A stretch of DNA of 64,000 nt from NCBI GenBank assembly GCA_017939155.1, contig JAGAZZ010000055.1, positions 1 through 64,000 of the forward strand, given 5' to 3'. The number at the start of each line of letters is the position of its first letter. The stretch's first letter is position 1. The notes under the pieces are model-generated. The model made no database searches, was not told where the DNA came from, and saw only the letters and a list, made by a program, of their open reading frames with translations. Of the stretch, positions 9,379 to 19,100 are shown piece by piece. The position numbers and the translations under genes were made by a program. The DNA comes from Alphaproteobacteria bacterium (lineage in GTDB: Bacteria > Pseudomonadota > Alphaproteobacteria > RF32 > CAG-239).

Positions 9379-10110
9379 ATGGAAAAAGAAAATATTGCAG
9401 CGATTATTTTAGGAGCAGGTAAGGGGACGAGAATGAAGTCTGATTTACCGAAAGTGATGATGCCAGTTAGTGGAAAGCCGATGATTAAACACATTATCAA
9501 CACACTTGAAGAGATGGGAACAAAAGAGATTGTGACGATTATCTCAAGTGACGGCGAACTGGTGAAGAAGGAAACGGCGCCGTATAAAACCGCCGTGCAG
9601 GCGCAACAACTCGGCACCGGACACGCTGTTCTTTGTGCCAAAGAGGCTTTGAAAGGGTTTGAGGGGGCAGTGCTTGTTATTTTCGGCGATACGCCGCTGA
9701 TTAAAAAAGAAACGTTTTTAAAAGCGGTCAAGAAAATCCGCGAAGGGTATGCCGTGGTTGTTTTGGGGTTTGAACCCGAAGACGCGGCGCGTTACGGGCG
9801 GCTTAAGATGGACGGCGGCGAGCTCTTGAGTATTGTTGAGTTTAAAGACGCTACGGATGAAGAAAAGAAAATTACGTTTTGCAATTCGGGCTGTATGGGC
9901 TTTGATGGCAAATATTTATTTGAGATATTAGAGCGAATCGGCAATGAAAATGCGGCGGGCGAGTATTATCTTACCGATGCGGTTAAGATTGCGCGCGAGA
10001 TGGGGCTTAAATGCACGGCGATTAAAGGTGACGCCAAAGAGGTGGCAAGTGCCAACACGCGTGAAGAATTAGCGCTTTTAGAGCAATTTTATAAGGAAAG
10101 ACAAGCGTGA
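9379..10110 (+). CDS. Single-domain GlmU-like nucleotidyltransferase (UDP-GlcNAc pyrophosphorylase domain)
   Basis: Resembles only the N-terminal uridylyltransferase domain of GlmU, which joins UTP and GlcNAc-1-phosphate. The signature GAGKGTRM sits at residues 11-18, followed by SDLPKVMMPVSGKPM, QQLGTGHAV, the metal-binding FGDTPLI and NAAGEYYLTDAV. The protein ends at 243 residues, without the left-handed beta-helix acetyltransferase half (full GlmU is about 450). The frame is open from 9223, but ATG 9379 is chosen because GAGG lies eight bases upstream and the conserved motif begins eleven residues in. The stop overlaps the next gene's GTG start (GTGA). Either a separate acetyltransferase completes the pathway or this enzyme has another sugar substrate. 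Confidence 0.85.
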   Translation: MEKENIAAIILGAGKGTRMKSDLPKVMMPVSGKPMIKHIINTLEEMGTKEIVTIISSDGELVKKETAPYKTAVQAQQLGTGHAVLCAKEALKGFEGAVLVIFGDTPLIKKETFLKAVKKIREGYAVVVLGFEPEDAARYGRLKMDGGELLSIVEFKDATDEEKKITFCNSGCMGFDGKYLFEILERIGNENAAGEYYLTDAVKIAREMGLKCTAIKGDAKEVASANTREELALLEQFYKERQA

Positions 10111-10547
10111 TTAAAGCTTTTAGAGAGCATTGGTTCGGGCTCATTTTGAGTGTGATGGTGCTGATGTGCGCGTGTTTTGTGCTGGTGGTTGCGATTGCGC
10201 CGCATGGGGATGCTAAAATGCGCGGATTTACACCTTGCACCTACACTATGGCGGCAGAGCTCGGACAAACCGGAGAAGCGGTTAAAGTTATTGAGGTGAT
10301 GAAAATTGTCGGTAGGGGCTTTTTTTGTTATGGCAAAGTGATGAAAGAGGGGATGAGCCTCTTTTTAAACGGAAAGCAAAAAACACCTTGGGCAAACTAT
10401 TTGTTTGAACCCGAGGTTGTGAAAGATGAATTTGCCGGTGAGGTAACGGAACCTTTTTCCGAAGATTTACTCAAAGCTAATTTGCTTGATGAGGACGAAG
10501 AAGAGCTTTTGGTTAATGATGAACATAAGGAGAATGACAATGACTAA
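10107..10547 (+). CDS. Small membrane-anchored protein of unknown function
   Basis: A 146-residue protein beginning at GTG 10107, which overlaps the stop of the upstream nucleotidyltransferase as GTGA. One hydrophobic helix (about residues 9-31) is followed by a presumably periplasmic domain with two conserved-looking cysteines (GFTPCTYTMA and GRGFFCYGKV) and an acidic, Asp/Glu-rich tail. The family was not recognised. It sits between the GlmU-like enzyme and pepF, and its end overlaps the pepF start by 8 bases, so the three genes form one translational unit. Confidence 0.7.
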   Translation: MIKAFREHWFGLILSVMVLMCACFVLVVAIAPHGDAKMRGFTPCTYTMAAELGQTGEAVKVIEVMKIVGRGFFCYGKVMKEGMSLFLNGKQKTPWANYLFEPEVVKDEFAGEVTEPFSEDLLKANLLDEDEEELLVNDEHKENDND

Positions 10548-12336
10548 GTTTGAAAAAATGCCCGAGTGGGATTTGAGCGAGTATTATAACGGGACGGATG
10601 ATAAAAAGATTGATGAAGACATTGCGCTATATGCTAAAAAAGCAAATGATTTTGCGCTTAAATACCGCGGAAGAGTGGCAAAACTTGACGCGGAGGCGTT
10701 TTTGGGCGCGCTTAAAGAGATTGAGGAGATGGATAGAATTGCCTCAACACTTGGCGGTTTTGCCAGCCTTAATTCATCCACGCAATTGACGAATCCTAAG
10801 GCGTCGGCTTTGTATCAACGCGTGGTTGAGGCGCTTAATGACGCCGGAAAAAATCTGGTGTTTTTTGCGCTTGAATATAACAAGCTTTCTGAAAAAGCAG
10901 TTTCAAGCCTTTTGAGCGATGAGCGGATTGCCTTTTATAAGCCGTATTTAAAACGGGTGCGCAAATATAAACCCTTTGAGCTGTCGGAAGATATTGAAAA
11001 GACTTTGCTTGAAAAAGATGTTACTTCAGGGTCGGCCTGGGTGCGGTTTTATGAAGAGTTTATGTCAAGACTTGCGTATACGGTTGGCGGCAAAACCTAT
11101 AATGAGGCCGAGGTGGGCAAGTTTTCAATGGATGCTGATTCAAAAGTGCGTGAAGAAGCGGGTAAGGAGATTAACCGCGTTTCTAAAGAGCATAGTTTTG
11201 AAGTGGCGTATATTTACAATATGATTATGAAAGACAAGGCGGTTGAAGATGAAAAACGGGGCTTTAAGCTGCCGATGTCCTCGCGCAACCTTGCCGAAGA
11301 AGTGAGCGATGAAACGGTGGAGAGCTTGGCAAAGACGGTTAAAGCAAATTATAAAAATATTGCTTGGCGGTTTTATAAGCTTAAAGCCAAATTGCTTGGG
11401 GTTGAGAAAATCGAGTATTGGGACAGAAATGCGCCGTTGCCGTTTGAAGATGATAAAAAATATTCTTGGCAAGAGGCGGTTGATACCGTTTTGCAGGCAT
11501 ATAACGAGTTTTCGCCGAAACTTCACAGCGTGGCGCGGGATTTCTTTGATAAGCCGTGGATTGATGTTGCGCCTAAAGAGGGCAAACGGGGCGGGGCGTT
11601 TTGCTCGTCGCCTTTGGTGGACGGACACCCGTTTTTGTTATTAAACTTTGTCGGCAAGCGCAACGATGTTTTGACCTTAGCGCACGAATTAGGGCACGGC
11701 TGTCATCATCAGCTCAGGCGCAACAACGGGCTTTTGAACGAAACAAGCCGGATGACAACCGAAGAAGTGGCGTCGGTGTTTGGCGAGATGTTAGTGTTCC
11801 AGTCTATGCTTAACAATGCGAAAACAAGAGAAGAAAAGATTTCTTTGCTTGCAATGAAGATTAACGATATGATTAACACGGCTATTCGCCAGATTGCGTT
11901 TCACTTTTTTGAAGTTCGCGCGCACAATGAGCGTAAACATGGTGAGGTTTCGGTTGAGCGTTTGAATGAGATTTGGTTAGAAGAGATGAGAGAAAGCTTA
12001 GGGCCGTGGGTTAACGTTGATGAAAACTCCGCGCACATTTGGGAACAAATTGGACATTTCTTCTTTTTGCCGTTTTATGTGTATGCGTATTCTTTTGCTG
12101 ATTGTGTGGTTAATTCGCTTTATTGGCTTAAACTTCAAGGGAAAGTAGAGAACTTTGAAGACAAGTATTTAGAGCTGCTGTCTAAAACCGCTATTGGCGA
12201 TTATGAAGAGATTTTTGCGCCGTTTGGGCTTAACCCGAGAGATGAAGCGTTTTGGCAGGGGGGGCTGGACTTGATAGGGTATTACTTAGATGAGCTTGAA
12301 TCTCTCTTGGATAAAGGGGAAAATTTTGTGAACTAG
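10540..12336 (+). CDS. pepF: Oligoendopeptidase F (M3 family zinc peptidase)
   Basis: Cytoplasmic metallopeptidase that cuts short peptides. The zinc site is HELGH at about residues 382-386, with the third ligand in the following ETSRMTTEEVASVF helix, exactly as in M3B peptidases. The N-terminal helical domain (WDLSEYYNG onward) and a length of 598 residues match the family. The frame is open from 10486; ATG 10540 is preferred because AAGGAG lies seven bases ahead and the conserved domain starts nearby, whereas ATG 10534 is almost on top of that site. The last eight codons and the stop lie inside the left arm of a long palindrome (12298-12453), which is unusual. Confidence 0.93.
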   Translation: MTKFEKMPEWDLSEYYNGTDDKKIDEDIALYAKKANDFALKYRGRVAKLDAEAFLGALKEIEEMDRIASTLGGFASLNSSTQLTNPKASALYQRVVEALNDAGKNLVFFALEYNKLSEKAVSSLLSDERIAFYKPYLKRVRKYKPFELSEDIEKTLLEKDVTSGSAWVRFYEEFMSRLAYTVGGKTYNEAEVGKFSMDADSKVREEAGKEINRVSKEHSFEVAYIYNMIMKDKAVEDEKRGFKLPMSSRNLAEEVSDETVESLAKTVKANYKNIAWRFYKLKAKLLGVEKIEYWDRNAPLPFEDDKKYSWQEAVDTVLQAYNEFSPKLHSVARDFFDKPWIDVAPKEGKRGGAFCSSPLVDGHPFLLLNFVGKRNDVLTLAHELGHGCHHQLRRNNGLLNETSRMTTEEVASVFGEMLVFQSMLNNAKTREEKISLLAMKINDMINTAIRQIAFHFFEVRAHNERKHGEVSVERLNEIWLEEMRESLGPWVNVDENSAHIWEQIGHFFFLPFYVYAYSFADCVVNSLYWLKLQGKVENFEDKYLELLSKTAIGDYEEIFAPFGLNPRDEAFWQGGLDLIGYYLDELESLLDKGENFVN

Positions 12337-12453
12337 CTCGCGGGAGGGGCTACTCTGCAGGCGGGTCACGTACCTCTATGTACGCTCCCCGCCTTTGGCA
12401 GGCTCCCGCGGCTATTTCGCAAAATTTTCCGCCTTTCTCCGGAGAGGAACTCT
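12298..12453. repeat. Twin-GTAC palindromic element 1, overlapping the end of pepF
   Basis: A long imperfect inverted repeat. The left arm (12298-12350) and right arm (12400-12453) match for most of their length: GGAAAATTTTGTGAA pairs with TTCGCAAAATTTTCC and CTCGCGGGAG with CTCCCGCGGC. An inner stem pairs GCGGG with CCCGC around two GTAC tetramers (12370-12373 and 12380-12383) 6 bases apart. The left arm contains the final codons and stop of pepF. It would form a strong hairpin in the mRNA and could act as a terminator or 3' stabiliser. Confidence 0.8.
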
Positions 12454-12502
12454 AAGGGGGTATAATTGCGTGCTGCGCACAGGTTATTTTTCGGAGCGTG
12501 CT

Positions 12503-12757
12503 AAATTGTGAACTAGCTCGCGGATGGAAGCCCCTTATAACTTGCTTCGTAAGGGTGCAGTTGTTCTGCACCCTAACTTCGCTTCGGACAAGCCAACTCT
12601 AGGTTCACTTAATTGGCGTTACCGCCAAGTCGTGGACCAAGAGTTGCTATAGTTCTCGGTAAAAAATGTTCACTGAACATTTTTTGCCTGCGAACCCTCA
12701 CGTACGCCTAAGTACGCTCCGGTTTATAAGCGGACATCCGCGGCTATTTCGCAATTA
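12503..12757. repeat. Twin-GTAC palindromic element 2, long form with nested hairpins
   Basis: Outer arms AATTGTGAACTAGCTCGCGG (from 12504) and CCGCGGCTATTTCGCAATT (12738-12756) pair imperfectly and carry the same end sequence as element 1. Inside are three further hairpins: AGGGTGCAG/CTGCACCCT at 12552-12574, TTGGCG/CGCCAA at 12613-12628, and a 12-bp arm pair at 12661-12685. The twin GTAC core is at 12702 and 12712. The middle section is shared with the element at 62311. The sequence between here and 13064 holds no credible gene. Confidence 0.75.
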
Positions 12758-12830
12758 ATCCCACTCCTTGGTTGGAGTGCGTGGCGTGGTAGTTTTTATA
12801 GACTCTTGCGTGCTTCGCACAGGTTGTGGA

Positions 12831-12968
12831 TTGCCGCGGTTGCGTATGGCTAACGCCATGCACCTCGCAATGACTCAAGGAAGGGAGTGGTGGTGTTTCT
12901 CCCTCGCAAGGACTTAAGAGAAGTTTGCCGCGGTTGCGTATGGCTAACGCTATGCACCTCGCAATGAC
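12831..12968. repeat. Two direct copies of a 44-base repeat in a gene-free stretch
   Basis: Copies at 12831-12874 and 12925-12968 differ at one position and end in CACCTCGCAATGAC. This resembles dispersed repeats with the GTCATTGCGAGG core known from many proteobacterial genomes. Nearby, a small hairpin unit GCGTGCTTCGCACAGGTT (about 12808) also occurs in variant form near 12470, inverted near 13041, and near 25213. Short open frames across 12744-13061 are repeat translations without a ribosome site and are not called as genes. Confidence 0.7.
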
Positions 12969-13064
12969 TAGCAAAAGAGGCATCCCTCCTCCGTGAGTCA
13001 TTACGAGCCCAGCCGTAAGGCACAAGGGCGTGGTAATCCATAACTTGTGCGTAGCACGCAAATT

Positions 13065-13092
13065 AAAAAGGCTCTGGTTCAGAGCCTTTTTT
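13065..13092 (-). terminator. Intrinsic terminator of the autotransporter gene
   Basis: Hairpin AAGGCTCT-ggttc-AGAGCCTT flanked by A and T runs. It lies ten bases past the stop of the autotransporter gene and is usable on either strand; the position fits the minus-strand gene. Confidence 0.85.
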
Positions 13093-13102
13093 GTGTGTCC
13101 GC

Positions 13103-16100
13103 TTAGAACTTGTATTTGATTCCGAGGTCAAAGAGCTTCGGATTGTTCTTTTGGATGATTTGGTTAAACTTCGCATAGATGCTCAAGTCTTTGTATTCGT
13201 AGTCGATTGCGGCCTCTAAGAGCGCACGGTCGTGCGTATAGATGTTTGCATAATCGTTGATGGAATACCAGCCGTTAGAGCCTTTGACGCGGGCTCTGAT
13301 GTCATCATACGGAGAACCGAGTTCGCGATAATATGCGCCGCCAACCTTAAAGCCGAGTTTGCCGTATTTTTCAAGCGAAACTTCTTTTTTGAGGAACAAG
13401 CCGATACCTGCTTCAACCGAGAGGTTGTGCGTCTTGTTGGTGGCAAGAGCCAACTCGCTTGAGCCTTCATCTAAGCCGTCTTCGGTGTAGCCGATAGCGT
13501 TTAAGTATAACGCCGGTTCTAAGGAAGCAAAGCCGTTAAGGTCAATGGTGTAGCGCAACTCGTTGGTGAAGCCGTAGAATATGTCGTTGATGTCGGCTTT
13601 TTTGTTGCCGCCTCTTTCAAGGTCACCATAACCATAGCCGAAGCTTAGGATAGAAGCGAGGTTTAACTTTTCGGTGAACTTATGCAGATAGGGGATGAAG
13701 ACGCTGACGATGTTCAAATCTCTACTGCCGCCGCGGTCATACGAAGAGGAGAGCTGGGTGAAGCTCAAGCCTAAGCCTAAACGGTTTTTATTATCAAGCC
13801 GTTTGTCGCCGAAGGTGTACATTGACGTAGCCGAGAGGTCATAGCCTGAGAGAACGGCTTTGTTCTTGGTTTCGAGCGATACCGAATCCGCACCGGCGAT
13901 GACACGATAGTTTTCATCTGACGGTTTTAAGATGGTGTCTGCAATGTTGCGGTTTAAGCTCTTTAAGGCCATAAAGTTTTCATCGGCAAAGTTTGGCATA
14001 ATGTCATAGCCTAAGTCTTTAGCTGTGAGCTGACGTGCCTCTTGCGCTTCGGTTTGGCTCTTTATGGCGTCATACATCTCAACAAGTTTGCCTTGCTCGT
14101 AGTTTGAGGTTAAGTATTTGGCGATAGAGCTGTTGGGTGTAAACTCAGCAAAGTCTTTACGTTCCAGCCGGTGACCGTCCGCGGTGACCTTGGCGTCAAA
14201 GAGAGCAGATTCCGAGATGAGGTTTAGGTTTGCCAAATCATCGGCTTTGAGCGCGCCCTCGGCGGCGTAGGTGTCTTCATTTGAGCCTAAGACATTGGAA
14301 ACGCCGAGCGTTAAGTCACCCTCAAGGGCTTCGGCCTCGATTGAACCGCCTTTTTCAAGGTAAACCCGACCGTCTAACATATCAAGGTTGGCTTTGCCGC
14401 TAAAGGCTAAGATTTTTTCGTTTCTTAAATCTGCACCGTTCAGGGTTATGCCGGCGTCGCCTTTTTCCGTGCCGTTGACATAGATGGAGCCAGAGTTTAA
14501 GACAGTGTTAACGTTGGCGTTTTTCTCGATATAAATACCGTGGGCTTCGTCACCTAAGGCTTTGATGATACCTTTGTTTTCAACGAGTGCGCCTTCGCCG
14601 TCTTTGACGTAGATACCATAGGCTTTGGCACCCGTGACGTCAATAATGCCGTCTTCCGCGTTGACGATATGGTTTGCGCCTTCGCCCAAGATACCGATAG
14701 CGGTGCCGTCTTTACCGTCTATTTTAATCAGACCTTGGTTGATGGCTTCAACGCCTAAGCCTGCGTGAATACCGATAGCGGTGCTGTTTTGGCTTTCAAT
14801 ATTGTTTTCAATATTGATAGTGCCTTGGTTGATGACAGTTTGGCTTTGGTCTGAGAACATACCGATTGCGGTGGTGTTGGCGAGGTTTTGCAAGCTGATG
14901 GTGTTTTCTTTTGGGTTTACCAATGGCTCTGTGGAGGAGGTGCCACGCATACCGTAGATTTCATTTTGCAGACCGGTAGCGGTTGTGGCTGTGGCTGCGG
15001 TGTTTTCTTCACATTTTCCGCATCGTACAACTTCAGGGTGTTCTGTTTTGGCGCAGGTGTTAACGGATGTTGATTTATAGATGTATTGCGCGTCTATTGG
15101 GATATCAATTGCTGTAGGATTTATCGGGCTTATATGGTCACTTGGAACTATTTGGGATACGTCTATGGGGCAAATAGCACCTGTACCACTGCTTAAACTA
15201 CATCTGTAACAGTTTGTGTGATAGCCGAGTGGACAAGCAGTACAACCGGAACGGACATGGCACATTGTGCCGTTATAGGTTTTTTCGGTGTATGTCCATC
15301 CGGTGCCAATAGCTATCTGAGGGAATTCAAATCCGATTTTTCCATCGCATCCATAGTTGCATTTATAGCATTGCTCGTCGCCGCTAAAGACATCCGTTAT
15401 GGCAGTTGTCGACGTTGCTATAAAGCCGGCTACTTCAGCGGCAGGACAAGCGCTTGTGCTTGAACCTATGATACCTGAAGAGCAGGCTTTAGCGGTACAT
15501 TTGCCGCAGACTTTTCCTCCGGACATACCGGAAGAGGCAAAATCCCAGCCTTTAGAACCGGAAGAGCCGCAGCTAGCTACGCTTTGATAGGTGGTGCTGT
15601 AGCCGTCATCGCAAGGGATGTCATCACCGCCTTGGATATAGCAGCCTAAATTAGCTGCTTCATTATTGTTAAGTGTGTAGTCAACCCGTTTAGCGACGCA
15701 TTGGGTTCCGGTAGCTGTTTGGCAAGCACCTTGGTCGCCGTAGTAGCCGACCTCACTTTTGCAGTTATATGTACAAGTGACACAAGGGTTGCCATTAGAG
15801 TCAGTCTTTCCTGTTGTGCTTGAACTTAAGAAAGTAATGTAAGGGTAATCATCTCGACAAGAGGTGTTACAAGTTACTTTCGGACCGCCACGGTGCCAGC
15901 AGGTTTTGCCGTTTTCGGTGGTTTGAGTGCAGGTGTAGCTATCACCGTTTTCGCATTCGCCTTTATCAGCGTAGTAGTTCTCATCTTCATTACAGGTGTA
16001 ATTACAGGGGTAGCATGGGCTATCACCATAGTAAGAACCGGATGAAGTGCCTAAAGAAGCGGTTAAGGAATCATAAGGAGCACAGCCGCTTAATTGGGTT

Positions 16101-19100
16101 GTTTGACCGGTCGGGCAGAGCTTTTTCTCGCATTTAGCGCAGGAATAGCTCCCTGCTGTTTGATATGGGGTGATAAACTTCCAACCGTTATCGCCTGAGG
16201 TGCCGCAGTTTTTGATGTCTGTGGTGCTCTTATAGCCGCTGGCGGTGTCGCAACCATTGGGTTTATAGCAAAGGACACTTCCTCCGTGCACGATGTTGGT
16301 ATTAGTCTGAGCATGGTTTACTTGAGTATATGAAATTCCTTCTTTTTTCGAACCTATGCCTCCCCAACCGTTTGCCGTGTCACAGTCCCATTTACAACTA
16401 TAACAATTTCTAGAACCAACAGGTTTTGCTTCTTCTTCGGAAACGATGAAGCCTTCTGTTGTTGTACAAGCGGTTTCGCTCGGGTGAGTGCCTGGGCATT
16501 CTGAGTTACCGGTGCGGTGATAGCAAGTTGCATAACCAAAATCTGATTCGATTTTTTCGCAAGTGTAACCGCCTTTGGCGCAATCGCTTTCGGTTGCGTA
16601 ATAGTCTTTGCTTGTGTCACAGCCATCGACCTTATAACAAGTTATGTAATTTGTTTTCGGTGTGGTGATGTGAGTTGAACAGGTGTATCCGGTCGGACAA
16701 CTGCCTTCTGCCCAGCCAGTAGCACACGTCCAGGAACAGGTATAACAACCATAGTCATCTTCTGATTCATTTGCTAATTCATAGCCTGTACCACCATCGG
16801 AACATTGGGTTTTATATTCATCATCGGCACATTGGTGGTCACCGCGTTTCCAACAGGTGTTGCCGGTTCTTTCTGTAACCGAGGTGCAGGAGAATGAGCC
16901 GCCGTCTGTGCATTGGGCTTCAGATGCGTAATAGCCATTGTCTTCATCGCAAGAGTAGTTACAGGTGTAACATGGGGTGTCACCGGTATAGCCGACGGCT
17001 GAAGTGCCGATGCTGGCAACTAATGAGGCGTATGAGTCAGGGCAATTACGGGCGGTGGTGGCGGTGCCGGTATCGCAAGGCAATTCCAGACAACTGGAAC
17101 AAGCATAGCCGTCTAAGAGTGCAGGTGCGCCGTCCCAATCCCAACCGTTTGAGCCGGAAGTACCGCAAGCGTCTAAGGTGGAGGTGCTTCGGTCATAATA
17201 ACCGTTATCAAAATTACAGCCGGTGATTTTGGTACATCTGGTGGTGGTGCCGTTAAGGGTTTGTTCGTTTCTTTCGCCAAAGAAGATTGTTTGACTATAG
17301 TTCCAATATTCAGTGCTGTCTTCCCAGCCGGAATCGCACTCGAGCGAACACTTGTAGCAGTCTTTGCTTCCTACGGTGGTGTGGTCTACTTGTTTGGCAA
17401 CGATACCTTTTTTGACGGTAAGGCTTGAACAAGCGGTTTCGGTGTAGTCGGTGTCACATCCTAAGGTGCCGGTGCCACTCCAGCAGGTAAGGCTTGCGTC
17501 ATAAGAGTTATAGTGAGCCGTGCAGGTTGCATAATTTGCTTTGCAGGTGTCGCCATCGTTATAAATGCCATCAGCACAATCGGTCACTTGTATACATTTT
17601 TCGCAGTTTGTGTCGGTTGCTTCAACACAAGCCGGATTTCTCCATATATTACGTTTGAAATAGGTTGTGTTTACATCTCCCTTATCCATTAGAACGTAAT
17701 TTGGGGGACAGCTAAATGGCTTTTCGCCCCTTTGCCAACAGCCGGAGCCGGTGGCAGATTCGGTGCAGGTATAACCGCCGGATGTACAGCTTGATTCAGA
17801 AGTGTAGGGGTGTGTGCTCGGACAACCGTTATCTTTATAACAGCTTAAAGTGATGTTTCGATAGGTGTCGTTTATTGAGGCTTCGGTACAATCTCTTCCC
17901 GCGCGGCAGGTTCCCTCTGTCCAACCGCTGTTACAACTGTATTGGCAAGAATAACAAGTTTGTGTGCCGCTTTTGCCCTCGTTGGTGGGGGTTGTGGTGA
18001 TGTTGTCATTTTTTGAGCATTGCGCTGTATGAGAATTTGCCGGACAGGGTGTGGTTGTGCTTGATTTTACCCAGCAGATGGCGGTGCCAACCGGAGTGGG
18101 GACGCCAGTTTCTGTGCAGGTGTAACCAAGATTGCTGCTATTTGCTTCGCAGAGGCTCTGGCTTGTAAAGTGAGTTGAGTTGTTGCAGTCATAACTACAA
18201 CTATAACATTGTTTACTGCCAACAGGAACAGGTCCGCCTTGTGAAAGCGTTGTTCCGGTTGTAGCAGAGTCGCAGGGGGATTCATACGGATGTGATGACG
18301 GACATTGCGGGTCGCCTCTTTCCCAACAGCTGTGACCGGTGAGATAGGTTACTATATGACACTCATAAGAGCCGCTTGACGTACATTCTGATTCGTATGT
18401 ATAGAAACCATTGTCTTCATCACAAGAGTAGGTGCAGGCGTAACATTTGGTGTCACCGTTATAGCCGGTGGAAGATGAGCCAAGGTCAGCTTTTAATGAG
18501 GTGTGAGGTTCACAATTGCCGGCAGTGGTGGCAGAGCCTGTGGGGCAGGGCAACTTTTCGCATTGTGCGCAAGTGGTGCCGTCTTTAGTTTGAGAATTGA
18601 TAAATTTCCAACCATTTGAGCCGGAAGTGCCACAGTTATAAATGTCAGTGGTGTTCTTATAGCCGTTTGTGGTGCTACAACCGGTGATTTTACCGCAGGT
18701 GGCGCCATGTTCGGTATTGCAAGTTCCGGCGAACGCGGTGCCGATGGGGCAGTTTGACGATTTCCAGCCGTTTGCGGTGTCACAACCATAAGAGCAAGAG
18801 TAGCATTTTCTTGAGCCGACGGTTGTTTCATCTTGGGTAAGTTTGATACCTGATTTTGTCGGTGTGGCACAAGCGGTTTCGTTCGGGTGAGTTGAAGGAC
18901 AGGGTTGGTCACCCTTGTGTCTCCAACAGCCGGTGTCTGTGGTTGATTCTTCGCAGGTAAAGCCACCGGATTCACAAGCGGATTTTGAGGTGTAAGGATA
19001 GGTTGACGGACAGCCGCTTCTCATCCAACAGCCGGAACCTGTGGCTGATTCGAGGCAGGTGTAGCCACCGGCTTGACAGGTTGCTTTAGAAGTGTAGGTG

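Noticed and set aside
12298-12757. Integron attC sites
   Set aside because: The palindromes lack the GTTRRRY/RYYYAAC ends and there are no gene cassettes or an integrase.
12744-13061. Open frames of 63-105 codons on the minus strand in the repeat region
   Set aside because: They are translations of repeated DNA (the 44-base repeat is read twice in one of them) without a ribosome site.
12298-13061. CRISPR array
   Set aside because: Repeats are palindromic elements of different length and spacing, not uniform short repeats with spacers; no cas gene in the window.
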